Shown here: piece by piece, positions 26,164 to 35,128 of the stretch
How positions within the stretch are numbered: the stretch's first letter is position 1
How the letters are laid out: each line of letters starts with the position of its first letter
Origin: Aggregatilineales bacterium
Lineage (GTDB): Bacteria; Chloroflexota; Anaerolineae; Aggregatilineales; Phototrophicaceae
Direction: 5' to 3'
Length of the DNA stretch: 64,000 nucleotides
Assembly: GCA_030834905.1 (NCBI GenBank)
Contig: JAUQWZ010000021.1
Location: 1-64,000, forward strand
Translations under genes and position numbers: made by a program
Notes under the pieces: generated by a model
Told to the model about the DNA's origin: nothing
What the model saw: the letters and a program-made list of their open reading frames with translations, nothing else
The model's database searches: none

Positions 26164-28017
26164 ATGAGACTTAAGCGTATGTCCTCAGACCGATTTATTC
26201 AGAATCATCTGCGAAATTTACCCTTGTTCGAACGGATGACGCCCGATCAGATCAACCTGATGGCGAGCGCTTTTCAGGTGATTCGCTACGAGCCGGGGCA
26301 GCTTGTCTTTCATCAGGGGCAGCCCACGCGCGGCTTGATGGTGTTTGTCTCCGGTCGTGGCATTTTAACCCAGCGGGGCGCAGACGGCTTGGAAGACCGC
26401 ATCGGCATGGTCGAAACCGGGCAGTACATCAACGAAGCATCCCTGTATCACGAAGGGTTGGAGTCGGCGTCGCTGCGGATTGTCGAGCAGTCGATTGTGC
26501 TGTTTCTGGATCGGCGCCAGTTTCTACAGCTTCTGGTGCAAAATCCCGAAATCCGCACCAATCTGCGCGTAACCACCGCGCTGGATTCGCGTGAGGCGGC
26601 GCTCAAGATGTTCAAGGGGCAGCGCGAGGACGAATCGGTGCTGCACATCTTCCGCCATCACTGGTGGTCATTCGCGCGTCACGGCTGGCTGGCGTTGATC
26701 CTGGCGATCCTGCTCTGGATAATCGCCGCGCTGCTGGGGGCTGAGAATCTGGTCTTTGGGCTGGCGTTAGGCGGGTTGGGCATTATCATCCCCGGCTTGC
26801 TGATGCTGTACATGTGGTATGAGTGGCAGAATGACTACGTGATCATCACCGATCAGCGGGTGGTGCGCATCTGGCGTGACGTGCTGCGGTTTGAAAGCAC
26901 CATTAACGAAATTCCACTGGAGCGTATTCTGGAGATCAACATCGATCTGCCGCCCGCCGATGTCTTCGCGCGGCTGTTCGGCTACGGCTCGATCCACATT
27001 CGCACCGCCGGGGAAGCGGCGAACATCCACCTGCACATAATGCCCGATCCTAAGCTGATCCAGACGATGATTTTTTCGCAGCGCGATCGCTATCAGGACG
27101 ATGTCTCTCAGCGCAACCGCGAGAACATTCGCGCCGATATCGAGCGCGCGATGGGCGTTGGCGGCGTCACGCCATCCCAGGACGCGCCGGAGACAGCAAA
27201 GAAGGGTAGGGGCGAGATTGGGCTGCCATTTATCCGCACGCGCTTCGTCAATCAGGCGGGCGAAATCCACTACCGGCGGCACGCGACGAGCTGGCTGGGG
27301 CATGTCATACTGCCGGGGCTGATCATTCTGGGCAGCGCGGTGGTCGGCTTTCTCAGCCTGGCGCTGCCAGATTTTCCGCTGTCCGGCGGCGCTGGCTTGG
27401 GCGTGTCCTTCATCATGTTTCTGATTGGCTGTCTGTGGTTCTATATGGCGGATTGGGACTGGCGCAACGACCTGCTGATCGTTGGTCAGCAGACGATTAC
27501 GCTCATCCATAAGCGCCCGCTGTGGCTGCAAAATCAGGTCGAACGGGTGCGGCTGTCACAGGTCGATAACGTCATTTCCGAGGTCAGCGGGCTGTTCGAT
27601 AACCTGCTCAACCGGGGGACGATACGTGTTTCACTGATCGGCTCTAACGAGCAAAAGATCTTCGGAAAACTGTACGACCCTCAGGAAGTGCAGGCGGAGA
27701 TTTCGCGGCGGCAGGCGCAGATGAAAGCCTCGCTCAACCAGAGCGATGTCCAGCAGCAGCGGCAGGCAATCGCCGATTATCTGGCGGTCTATCACCAGAC
27801 GGTATCGGGGACGCAGGCAGCGCCGCCGTTCAACCCGCCCGCGCCGTCGCAGACGAATTTTGATCCCGGCACCCAGCCCGCCGCCTATTCCCCCTACTCA
27901 GCGAATACGCAGCCGGCGGAACCCTCTCAGCAGCCCACCCAGCCGCCGCCAGTGCGGGATACGGTTCGCCCGCCGCGCGTGCCGCGCGTGCGCCCGCCGG
28001 ACAGCCTGCCGGAATAA
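26164..28017 (+). CDS. Membrane protein with N-terminal cyclic nucleotide-binding domain and two bacterial PH (bPH2) domains
   Basis: The domains run in this order. A CNBD-like beta-barrel (about residues 18-135: NLPLFERMTPDQINLMASAF, FVSGRGILTQ) comes first. A TM hairpin follows (about 175-225), then a bPH2 domain (YVIITDQRVVRIWRDVLRFE... INEIPLERILEI). A second TM pair precedes a second bPH2 domain (LLIVGQQTITLIHKRP... VERVRLSQVDNVISEVSGLF). The C-terminus is a Pro-rich, low-complexity tail. The CNBD lacks an obvious PRAA-type phosphate cassette, so nucleotide binding is uncertain. The protein could sense a ligand and act on membrane organisation, but its function is unknown. The start at 26164 is one choice; ATG 26179 is equally possible. 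It is transcribed alone, convergent with a histidine kinase. Confidence 0.82.
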   Translation: MRLKRMSSDRFIQNHLRNLPLFERMTPDQINLMASAFQVIRYEPGQLVFHQGQPTRGLMVFVSGRGILTQRGADGLEDRIGMVETGQYINEASLYHEGLESASLRIVEQSIVLFLDRRQFLQLLVQNPEIRTNLRVTTALDSREAALKMFKGQREDESVLHIFRHHWWSFARHGWLALILAILLWIIAALLGAENLVFGLALGGLGIIIPGLLMLYMWYEWQNDYVIITDQRVVRIWRDVLRFESTINEIPLERILEINIDLPPADVFARLFGYGSIHIRTAGEAANIHLHIMPDPKLIQTMIFSQRDRYQDDVSQRNRENIRADIERAMGVGGVTPSQDAPETAKKGRGEIGLPFIRTRFVNQAGEIHYRRHATSWLGHVILPGLIILGSAVVGFLSLALPDFPLSGGAGLGVSFIMFLIGCLWFYMADWDWRNDLLIVGQQTITLIHKRPLWLQNQVERVRLSQVDNVISEVSGLFDNLLNRGTIRVSLIGSNEQKIFGKLYDPQEVQAEISRRQAQMKASLNQSDVQQQRQAIADYLAVYHQTVSGTQAAPPFNPPAPSQTNFDPGTQPAAYSPYSANTQPAEPSQQPTQPPPVRDTVRPPRVPRVRPPDSLPE

Positions 28018-28023
28018 CGGAAG

Positions 28024-29286
28024 TCATGCTGACGGCAGCGTGAACCAGAAGGTGCTGCCCGCGCCGGGTTCGCTGTCAACGCCAAGCTGCCCGCCCAACC
28101 GCTGGACGATGCGGTTGACAATTGACAAGCCAAGCCCATGACCTTCGGTGCTGACGAGGCGCAGGCGCATGAAAAGCTCGAAGATGCGGCTCTGGTCGGC
28201 GGGCGCGATGCCAATGCCGTTGTCGGTCACTTCGTAACGCACCATCTCCGTGTCAGGTTCGGCGGCGGCGCGAACCCTGATCTGTGGGTCGGGGTTGTCC
28301 TCGCCGATGTACTTGATGGCGTTGCCGATCAGGTTCGCGAAGATTTCCTCAATCCAGCCTTCCTGTCCCAGGGCATAGAGCATGTCGGGCGCGATATCAA
28401 TCACCATCCGGCGGCGTTTAAGCTCCGGCGTAAAGCGCCACAGCGAGCGCTGGGCAGCGCCGGACATATCGACCGGAATCGCCACCGCGCGGGCGTTGCT
28501 GAGTTGTGCCAGCCACAGCAGTTGGTCGATAATGCGCCCCATGTTCTTCGAGGCGACTTCTACTTCTTTGAGATAACCCTGCACTTCGGGGTCGTCGTGG
28601 TTGTTCAGCACCAACTGAAGCAGGCTGATATAGCCGGTCAGGATGTGCAGCGGTGATTTCAGGTCATGGGCAATGGCGTAGCTGAATTCGTTCGCTTCGC
28701 TGGTGTCCGCCTGGAGACGGGCGAGGTAATCGTCCGATTCCTGCCGCGCGCGTCGTGCTTCATTCAGCAGGCGCACGTTGCGCAAGCCGTTCGCCATCTG
28801 CGCCGCCAGCAGGTTCGCCGTCCGCCGATCCTCCAGTGTAAAAGCATCGAGCGCGCGGGCAGCAAAATTGAGCGTGCCGAGCGTTTCGTCGTCACTTTCC
28901 AGTGGAATGATCATCTGTGAGTCAAAGCTGGTGAGGGTCGTCAGCAGACGGTCACTGACCGCTTCGGAGTCTCCCAGCGCGACCTGATCGCTGGTGGACA
29001 ATCCGGCGGGCGAATGCTCCATCAGGGTGCGCAGTTCCCAATCGCCATCTTCGCGCTGTAGACAGATGCTGAAGTGGTCAAACCTGACCAGCCAGTGAAC
29101 GTGCGTGATCACTGCTGTCAGCACCTCATCGTAAGTCACGGCGCTGTTCAGCGCCGTGACCACTCGCTGCATGTGCTGTAGGCGACCGGATAGTGTCTGG
29201 CTCTGGATGAGCAGCCGCCGCGCTGTATCCAGAACCTGCTGGTAGTTTTCTTCAGGTTGTGAGGTGTGCGATGCAGCGTCAGTCAC
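28024..29286 (-). CDS. Orphan GAF-domain sensor histidine kinase
   Basis: This 420-residue soluble kinase has an N-terminal helical segment and a GAF-like domain at about 50-190 (VHWLVRFDHFSICLQ, then MIIPLESDDETLGTLNF). A short coiled coil and HisKA (FSYAIAHDLKSPLHILTGYI, phospho-acceptor His near 229) follow. The HATPase_c domain has NLIGNAIKYIGED (N box), TDNGIGIAP (G1) and GHGLGLSIV (G2). There are no membrane segments. The GAF fold may bind a small ligand or light-absorbing cofactor, but no Cys of bilin type is visible at the usual place. No response-regulator gene is adjacent, so the partner must lie elsewhere. Confidence 0.9.
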   Translation of the reverse strand: MTDAASHTSQPEENYQQVLDTARRLLIQSQTLSGRLQHMQRVVTALNSAVTYDEVLTAVITHVHWLVRFDHFSICLQREDGDWELRTLMEHSPAGLSTSDQVALGDSEAVSDRLLTTLTSFDSQMIIPLESDDETLGTLNFAARALDAFTLEDRRTANLLAAQMANGLRNVRLLNEARRARQESDDYLARLQADTSEANEFSYAIAHDLKSPLHILTGYISLLQLVLNNHDDPEVQGYLKEVEVASKNMGRIIDQLLWLAQLSNARAVAIPVDMSGAAQRSLWRFTPELKRRRMVIDIAPDMLYALGQEGWIEEIFANLIGNAIKYIGEDNPDPQIRVRAAAEPDTEMVRYEVTDNGIGIAPADQSRIFELFMRLRLVSTEGHGLGLSIVNRIVQRLGGQLGVDSEPGAGSTFWFTLPSA

Positions 29287-29437
29287 AGCAGTGTGCTTCC
29301 AGCAGAAAGTGGGAAAATGAGTAATGTTACAATTAGTATAGCACCAAGTGTCTTACAAGGACAATGAACACAGCATTAAACTGCGTGTCCCCTGTTTGGG
29401 GGACACAAGGGTACAACCAGAGTCATTGTCTGTAAGT

Positions 29438-29487
29438 CCCTCGCCCTGAGGGAGAGGGCGGCAATCTACGATTGCTCAGGGTGAGGG
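29438..29487. repeat. Inverted repeat overlapping the acpS 3' end
   Basis: CCTCGCCCTGAG (29439-29450) pairs with CTCAGGGTGAGG (29476-29487) with one G-T type difference. An inner GCAATC/GATTGC hairpin occupies 29461-29475. The right arm overlaps the last codons of acpS, so the repeat probably supplies the gene's C-terminal TPSP tail. Confidence 0.6.
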
Positions 29488-29865
29488 CGTTTTGAGCGAG
29501 GGCGTTCCGGCGGCGACGGCGACTGCGCCCGCCTGATCGCCGGTGTGCGTCAGGCTGACATCCCATTCGGTTAAGCCGAGCGCCTGCGCCTGCGCCGCTG
29601 CCTTGCCGTACAGATTTAGCACCGGACGACCGCGTTCACCGTAGCGAATCTCGATATCGCGCCAGCCAACATCGCCGATGCCGGTTCCGAGGGCTTTCGC
29701 TACCGCTTCTTTGGCGGCAAAGCGCGCCGCCAGACGATGGGGCTGGTCGTCACAGTCTGCGCGCTCGCCGGGCGTAAAAAATCGGTTGAGGAAACGTTCG
29801 CCAAAGCGGGCGATTCCGTCCTCTAAACGGCTGATCTCGATCAGGTCAATGCCACAGCGCAGCAT
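29476..29865 (-). CDS. acpS: Holo-[acyl-carrier-protein] synthase
   Basis: This 129-residue protein opens MLRCGIDLIEISRLEDGI, with the metal-binding Asp. FLNRFFTPGERADC and the second signature RLAARFAAKEAVAKALGTGI (catalytic Glu/Lys) follow, and it ends DVSLTHTGDQAGAVAVA. It transfers the 4'-phosphopantetheine of CoA to apo-ACP and is essential for fatty-acid synthesis. ATG 29865 is chosen because AAGGAG lies 6 bp before it; an open frame runs further to 29952 but lacks conserved sequence. The last residues, rich in Thr/Pro/Ser, come from an intergenic-type repeat. Confidence 0.93.
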   Translation of the reverse strand: MLRCGIDLIEISRLEDGIARFGERFLNRFFTPGERADCDDQPHRLAARFAAKEAVAKALGTGIGDVGWRDIEIRYGERGRPVLNLYGKAAAQAQALGLTEWDVSLTHTGDQAGAVAVAAGTPSLKTPSP

Positions 29866-30027
29866 GGTTGCTCCTTCAGGGTCGCCGGTGAACTGCTGCC
29901 CTAATTCTAGTTTGAACTGTTCCAATGCCAAAGGAAATTGTCTTTGAGCCACACATCAGCCTGCGGCTTTGGCGTGAATGTGCCGTATAATTGAATCCAA
30001 AATAGATTTTTGACCAGGAGGCGTGTC

Positions 30028-31527
30028 ATGGCAGTTTTCGAGCAGGTCACCGAGCGCATCGCGGTCACCGACCCGGTGACGGGCGAGACAATCGGCGATT
30101 TCCCTGTCATGCTGCCGGATGAGGTGTGCGCGGCGGTGGATCGGGCGCGGGCGGCGCAGCCCGCCTGGGAAGCGCGCGGCACGTCTGAACGGGCGGCGCT
30201 GCTGGCTGCCTGGAATAATGCCTTATGGGACGACCAGGCAAATGCCATACAGATTATCCGGCGAGAAACGGGCAAGAACAGGGGCAGCGCCTACGTCGAA
30301 ATTGCCCTGATTGATTCGACAGTCCAGTACTACGCCAGCCACGCGCCCCGGCTGCTGCGCCCGCAGTCGCGGCGTCCCGCCTTTCCTATTCGGCAGCGCG
30401 CGCGGGTGTACTACAAACCGCATGGCGTCGCCGGGTTTATCACCCCCTGGAATTATCCGCTGCTGAATGCCCTCTTCGACGCGATTCCGGCGCTGATCGC
30501 CGGAAATGCGGTCATCATCAAGCCGAGCGAAGCCACCCCATTCACGGCGAAATACGCCATCGATCTGATGCACCGGGTGGGCATTCCGCGCGATGTCGTC
30601 CAGATGGTGACCGGTGACGGGCGCACCGGCGAAGCGCTGGTAGACAGCGTCGATTACATCTCGCTGACCGGCAGCACCGCCACCGGGCGCAAGGTCGCGG
30701 TGCGCGCGGCGCAGCGGCTGATCCCCTACAGCCTCGAACTGGGCGGCAAAGACCCGCTGATCGTCCTGAAAGACGCCGATCTGGATCTCGCCGCCAGCGG
30801 CGCGCTGACCGCCGCCATGGAGAACGCCGGGCAGACCTGCGTCAGCATCGAACGGGTCTATGTGGAAGCCCCGATTTACGACGCTTTTCTGGATCGCGTG
30901 CAGCACTATGCCGCGCAGATAAAACTCGGAGCAGAAAGCGATTTCGATACCCACATGGGCAGCCTGACGCACGCCCGCGAACTGGAGCGTACCGAAGACC
31001 ACGTGCGCGACGCCGTCGAAAAAGGCGCGCGGGTGCTGGTTGGCGGCAGGCACCGCCCCGATCTGGGTCCGCTTTTCTACGAGCCAACCGTCCTGGTAGA
31101 TGTCGATCATTCGATGAAGGTGATGCAGGAAGAAACGTTTGGTCCGCTGATGCCGATCATGCGCGTTGCCGATGCCGACGAGGCGGTGCGGCTGGCGAAT
31201 GACAGCAGCTACGGGCTGTCGGCGTGCATTTATACCCGCGATCTGAAACGCGGCGAGCAGCTTGCGACGCGGATCGAGGCTGGCGACGTGGCGCTGAACC
31301 GCCCGCAGATGACGTTTGGCACCATCAGCGTGCCGATGGGCGGTGTCAAGACCAGCGGCGTTGGACGGCGCAACGGACCCGAAGGGTTACTGCGCTTCGT
31401 CAAACCGCAGTCCATCGTAGTCGATAACGCGCTGCTGGCAAAACCGGCGCTCACCCAGGCAGACTCGATGACGCGCATGGGCGTCAACTTCATGCGGCGG
31501 CTGCGGCGGCTGTTCCCGTTCGTGTGA
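30028..31527 (+). CDS. NAD(P)-dependent aldehyde dehydrogenase
   Basis: This 499-residue enzyme of the ALDH superfamily shows GFITPWNYPLLN, SLTGSTATGRKV (cofactor site), LELGGKDPLIVL near 237 (catalytic Glu) and NAGQTCVSIERV near 267 with the nucleophile Cys at about 271. EETFGPLMPI follows near 370. The C-terminal end (MRRLRRLFPFV) is unusually basic and hydrophobic and could contact the membrane. It resembles succinate-semialdehyde or long-chain aldehyde dehydrogenases; the substrate is not settled. ATG 30028 is supported by AGGAGG seven bases before it. A small 32-residue membrane peptide gene follows. Confidence 0.92.
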   Translation: MAVFEQVTERIAVTDPVTGETIGDFPVMLPDEVCAAVDRARAAQPAWEARGTSERAALLAAWNNALWDDQANAIQIIRRETGKNRGSAYVEIALIDSTVQYYASHAPRLLRPQSRRPAFPIRQRARVYYKPHGVAGFITPWNYPLLNALFDAIPALIAGNAVIIKPSEATPFTAKYAIDLMHRVGIPRDVVQMVTGDGRTGEALVDSVDYISLTGSTATGRKVAVRAAQRLIPYSLELGGKDPLIVLKDADLDLAASGALTAAMENAGQTCVSIERVYVEAPIYDAFLDRVQHYAAQIKLGAESDFDTHMGSLTHARELERTEDHVRDAVEKGARVLVGGRHRPDLGPLFYEPTVLVDVDHSMKVMQEETFGPLMPIMRVADADEAVRLANDSSYGLSACIYTRDLKRGEQLATRIEAGDVALNRPQMTFGTISVPMGGVKTSGVGRRNGPEGLLRFVKPQSIVVDNALLAKPALTQADSMTRMGVNFMRRLRRLFPFV

Positions 31528-31564
31528 TACACTCCAACCTGCATCCTGCTGACAGAGGTGGTTT

Positions 31565-31663
31565 ATGCGCCGTCCATCGCCTACATTTCTGATTCTCGCC
31601 GCCATCATGATTGTGCTGTTCATCGCCGGTCTGGGCATGATAGCCATCCTTGCCACCCGCTGA
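31565..31663 (+). CDS. Small single-span membrane protein (32 residues)
   Basis: MRRPSPTF followed by a hydrophobic span (LILAAIMIVLFIAGLGMIAI) and a short LATR end. Its ATG is preceded by GAGGTGG at 5-6 bp. The basic N-terminus predicts an N-in orientation. It lies 37 bp after the ALDH gene on the same strand, so it may be co-expressed. It is too short for any family assignment; it is called because of the ribosome site and clean TM composition. Confidence 0.5.
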   Translation: MRRPSPTFLILAAIMIVLFIAGLGMIAILATR

Positions 31664-31693
31664 TGACCGGACTTTAGCTGGAAGGTGGTGGCA

Positions 31694-32530
31694 TTACGCC
31701 CCTGCCAGCCTGAAACCGCTGCCAAGCACCAGCACATAAACGAGGCAGATGATCGCGGCGGTGGCAATCCATCTGACGTCGTAACGGATCGTCAGCGGTT
31801 CCACCGGTTGCTTGTGAAAGCTGTTGGATGCGAACCAGAAGGGCATCCACAGCAGCGGCGATAGAGTGCCAGCCGCAGCCAATATCCCGGCGACAGAGGG
31901 TAATCCGAGAAAGCCGTGCATGTTTAGCAGCCCAGCACCGACGATGATGAGAACCGCGCCGAAATAGGATGGCACGCTGTACGCCAGGAATCGACTGCGG
32001 ATCTCCCGGCTGTCGCTGCCGCCAAAAATCTGCGCCAGCACCCGCAGCGATACCCACACGACGGCGAACCACAGGGCTGCGCCCAGCAGCAGCATGGCGA
32101 TCTGCCACAGACCGGCAGGTTCCCAGCCCGCGATGACTGCCGCGTAATCTCCCGCGCCCGAAATCCCCGAAAAGATGAGATAGCCGAATCCGTTGCTGAG
32201 GTTGGCGAACATAAACAGCCATAAGAACCATTTCATATTGGATGAATATCCTGAGCCGGAACGCAGCACAAAGTAACTGATAACGCCCAGGATCACGTTG
32301 ACTATCGCCGAGCTGCCGGCGACGATTTTCGGGGCGGCGCTGGTGGCGTCATCAAGCTGACAATCGACATGCAGCGCCGAATATTCCACCACTGTGGCAC
32401 CGACAGTCAGACAGGTGATGGCATGAACGGATTCATGGATGGCGATGACGAGGCTTTGCGTCATCGCGGCGATCAGGATGATGGTCACCAATCGGCGCAG
32501 ACCGGAAGCGGCTGTGCTTGTAACAGTCAT
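31694..32530 (-). CDS. Polytopic membrane protein with an HExxH motif (M50-like)
   Basis: This 278-residue protein has about seven or eight hydrophobic segments. The motif HESVH lies inside the first segment (QSLVIAIHESVHAITCLTVGA, near residues 26-46), as in site-2-type (M50) membrane zinc peptidases. The second metal-ligand motif expected in M50 (N/L-D-G) is not evident, so activity is uncertain. ATG 32530 is preferred over an upstream one because GAGAGG precedes it. It may cleave membrane substrates or be an inactive relative. It is convergent with the ALDH/small-protein pair and divergent from htpG. Confidence 0.6.
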   Translation of the reverse strand: MTVTSTAASGLRRLVTIILIAAMTQSLVIAIHESVHAITCLTVGATVVEYSALHVDCQLDDATSAAPKIVAGSSAIVNVILGVISYFVLRSGSGYSSNMKWFLWLFMFANLSNGFGYLIFSGISGAGDYAAVIAGWEPAGLWQIAMLLLGAALWFAVVWVSLRVLAQIFGGSDSREIRSRFLAYSVPSYFGAVLIIVGAGLLNMHGFLGLPSVAGILAAAGTLSPLLWMPFWFASNSFHKQPVEPLTIRYDVRWIATAAIICLVYVLVLGSGFRLAGA

Positions 32531-32712
32531 ATAAAATCCTCTCAAAACTTTACTTTATGCTATAGAGCCGGAATATAGCAACCGCGATGAGGCTGCCGTG
32601 ACCAGCCAGGCAGCGAGTATCGCGGCGCTCGGACGAATTTTTATCCGTTTCTTATGGACATCTGCTATAACAGTAGCGGTAGTATTTTCGTAATGTGCAT
32701 AGGAAGTTATCG

Positions 32713-34719
32713 ATGGCTGAAGCAGAGCAATTTTCATTCAAAGCTGAGATTCAACAGCTTCTCAATATTCTCGTCCATTCGCTTTACACCGAGCGCGAGA
32801 TCTTTTTGCGAGAGTTGATCTCGAACGCCTCGGACGCGCTCAACCGCATCCAGTTTGAGCAGTTGACCAATGCGAATATTGTTGACCCCGACGCGGAACT
32901 CCTGATCGAACTTCAACCGGATATGGATGCTAAGACGCTGACCATCAGCGATACCGGCATCGGCATGACGCGCGACGACCTGATCAACAATATCGGCGTG
33001 ATCGCCCACAGCGGCGCGAAAGCCTTTGTCGAGGCGGTCAAGGCGCAGCAGGCGTCCAACGCGCCCATCGGCGATGTGATCGGTCAGTTTGGCGTGGGCT
33101 TCTATTCGGTGTTCATGGTGGCAGACCGCGTGCGGGTGGTATCGCGCTCGGCAAACCCCGAAGAAGGCGCGTGGGCGTGGGAAAGCGACGGCGGCGACAA
33201 CTACACGATTGAGCCAGCCGAACGCGAGAATCGTGGGACGGATATCATCATTTCTCTCAAGGAAGACGCGCAGGAATATTTGCAGACCTGGAAGCTGAAG
33301 GACATCATCCGCCGCCACTCCGACTATATCGCCTTTCCGATTTACGTCGGCGAGGACAAGGAACCGACCAACAAGCAGACGGCGATCTGGCGGCGCGACC
33401 CGAAAGAAGTCACCGCCGAGCAGTACACCGATTTCTACAAGATGCTGACGATGGATTTTGACGCGCCGCTGCATCATATCCACATGCGGGCAGACGTGCC
33501 GCTTCAGTTTTACGCGCTGCTTTACATTCCCGCCAGCGCCGAGCGCAGCGTGTTGAGCGTGCGCCGCGAGCCGGGGCTGAAACTGTACGCGCGCAAGGTG
33601 CTGATTCAGGAATACAACACCGAACTGCTGCCGGAATACCTGTCCTTCGTGCAGGGCGTGGTAGACAGCGAAGACCTGCCGCTGAGCGTCAGCCGCGAAA
33701 GCGTGCAGGCGAGCCGCGTGATGGCGAACCTGAAGAAGACCATCACCAGCAAAGTCCTGAGCGAACTGAAGCGGCTGGCGAAAAACAACTTCGACACCTA
33801 CAGGCAGGTGTATGGCGAGTTTGGTCGCATGATCAAGCAGGGGCTGGTCGTCAGTCCGGGCGAGCGCGAGGATATCGAGCCGCTGCTCTACTTCCCCTCG
33901 ACTCGCAGCCAGAACGACGATGAGTGGACAGCGCTGGCGGATTATGTCGAGCGCATGGTTGAGAATCAGGACGACATCTATTATGTGATCGCCGAAGACT
34001 TCGCCGGTGCCGAGCGCAGCCCGCATCTCGACAGTTTCCGCCAGCGCGGTATCGAAGTGCTGTATTTTGTGGATCCGATTGACTCGTTTATGCTGATGGG
34101 CTTGACCGAGTATAAGGATCACACGCTGCGCAACGTGGACGAAGCCGACATTGACCTGAGCAGCGTTGGCGCGGCGCAGGACGAACCGGAAACGCCCGAA
34201 CCGGTTGAACAGGGTGATTTTGAGTCGGTTCGCAGCCGCTTTGCCGATCTGCTTGGAGAGCGCGTCAGCGGCGTTCGCGAGGGTAAGAATCTGGTCGGCA
34301 GCGCGGCGCGGCTGGTGAGCGAAGACAAGAACAGCGCCCGCAATATGTTCCGCATCAACCGCCTGCTGGATCGTGAATTTGAGCTTCCGGTCAAGACGCT
34401 GGAACTCAACCCGCGCCACCCGCTGATCCATAACCTGAGCGCCATGATCGCCAGCCGATCCGACAACCCGCTGATCGATGCGGTGGTCGAGCAGGTGTTT
34501 GAGACAGCGCTGCTTCAGGATGGTATTCACCCCGATCCAGCGTCGATGGCGCAGCGGCTGTATATGCTGATGCAGGCGGCAACCGGCGGCGCGGCGCAGT
34601 CGGCGCCAACGCTGGCAGTCGAAGGGCTTGCGGGCGAAACCGAGCCAGTCCCGGTGGACAATGCGCCAGCGGACGATGCGGCAGTGGAGGGCGGGGAAAG
34701 TGAAGAAAGTGACACGTAG
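32713..34719 (+). CDS. htpG: Chaperone protein HtpG (Hsp90 family)
   Basis: This 668-residue protein has the GHKL ATPase landmarks. They are FKAEIQQLLNILVHSLYTEREIFLRELISNASDAL at the N-terminus (split here by eye into helix 1 and the N box), then DTGIGMTRDDLINNIGVIAHSGAKAF and GQFGVGFYSVFMVAD. Middle-domain SVSRESVQ and the C-terminal dimerisation region follow. It is an ATP-dependent chaperone for late protein folding and stress. ATG 32713 is chosen because AGGAAG precedes it; an in-frame ATG at 32695 has no ribosome site. The C-terminal end is acidic and Pro/Ala-rich. A heptad repeat and a strong hairpin follow. Confidence 0.96.
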   Translation: MAEAEQFSFKAEIQQLLNILVHSLYTEREIFLRELISNASDALNRIQFEQLTNANIVDPDAELLIELQPDMDAKTLTISDTGIGMTRDDLINNIGVIAHSGAKAFVEAVKAQQASNAPIGDVIGQFGVGFYSVFMVADRVRVVSRSANPEEGAWAWESDGGDNYTIEPAERENRGTDIIISLKEDAQEYLQTWKLKDIIRRHSDYIAFPIYVGEDKEPTNKQTAIWRRDPKEVTAEQYTDFYKMLTMDFDAPLHHIHMRADVPLQFYALLYIPASAERSVLSVRREPGLKLYARKVLIQEYNTELLPEYLSFVQGVVDSEDLPLSVSRESVQASRVMANLKKTITSKVLSELKRLAKNNFDTYRQVYGEFGRMIKQGLVVSPGEREDIEPLLYFPSTRSQNDDEWTALADYVERMVENQDDIYYVIAEDFAGAERSPHLDSFRQRGIEVLYFVDPIDSFMLMGLTEYKDHTLRNVDEADIDLSSVGAAQDEPETPEPVEQGDFESVRSRFADLLGERVSGVREGKNLVGSAARLVSEDKNSARNMFRINRLLDREFELPVKTLELNPRHPLIHNLSAMIASRSDNPLIDAVVEQVFETALLQDGIHPDPASMAQRLYMLMQAATGGAAQSAPTLAVEGLAGETEPVPVDNAPADDAAVEGGESEESDT

Positions 34720-34725
34720 GCAGTA

Positions 34726-34781
34726 GAGAGTCAAAAGTTGAAAGTCAAAAGTGAAAAGCCGCAGCACTATCCGCTTTTGAC
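34726..34781. repeat. Degenerate AAAGT/AAAAGT heptad repeat
   Basis: Downstream of htpG, AGTCAAAAGTTGAAAGTC-type heptamers run for about 35 bp. The last AGTCAAAAG pairs with CTTTTGACT at 34773-34781. The same motif occurs at 39364-39455 and 53902-53969. Confidence 0.65.
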
Positions 34782-34797
34782 TTGCAGCCAGGCAAAC

Positions 34798-34831
34798 AAA
34801 AAGGACTGGTTTTTACGCCAGTCCTTTTTTT
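34798..34831. terminator. Bidirectional terminator between htpG and flp
   Basis: AAAAAGGACTGG and CCAGTCCTTTTTTT form a 12-bp stem around an 8-base loop, with A- and T-runs on both sides. It lies between the convergent htpG and pilin genes and should stop transcription from both. Confidence 0.88.
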
Positions 34832-34845
34832 CAAATCGGCAGTCC

Positions 34846-34992
34846 CTAGAGGGCGTTGACGATGTTCGAGAAAATGTTGCCGATGGCGGGTCCCAGCAGA
34901 GCCAGGATGACGATGACAACGACTGCGACCAATACCAGAATCAGAGCGTACTCTACGAGACCCTGGCCCTCTTCACGCGGCATATACATCAT
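34846..34992 (-). CDS. Flp-family type IVb pilin
   Basis: This 48-residue protein has a short leader (MMYMPREEGQG), then LVEYALILVLVAVVVIVILA and GPAIGNIFSNIVNAL. The G-(Q)-(G/A)-L-V-E-Y-A core, with Glu at position 5 of the mature region, is diagnostic for Flp/type IVb pilins. These are cut by a prepilin peptidase after the Gly and assembled by Tad machinery into thin fibres for adhesion. AGGAG lies about 8 bp before the ATG. The gene is separate: no tad, peptidase or ATPase gene occurs in this window. A hairpin terminator follows. Confidence 0.9.
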   Translation of the reverse strand: MMYMPREEGQGLVEYALILVLVAVVVIVILALLGPAIGNIFSNIVNAL

Positions 34993-35128
34993 GATGATTG
35001 CTCCTAATAATAACCGAGGATGATGAGCTTTTTCTAAAGCTTATTGATATGCTACCATAATTAGATGGCGTTACAACTTGAGAAGTATAAAGATTTTGTG
35101 AAAAAATCGCTACAACTCAAGTTTTTTA

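Noticed and set aside
28024..29286. Phytochrome-type photosensor kinase
   Set aside because: The GAF-like domain lacks a recognisable bilin-binding Cys or DIP/PRxSF-type motif; it is better called a plain GAF kinase.
32734..34767. 677-residue open frame opposite htpG
   Set aside because: It is the antisense shadow of a strongly conserved htpG gene in GC-rich DNA. It is rich in Arg/Gln/His and lacks any recognisable domain or ribosome site.
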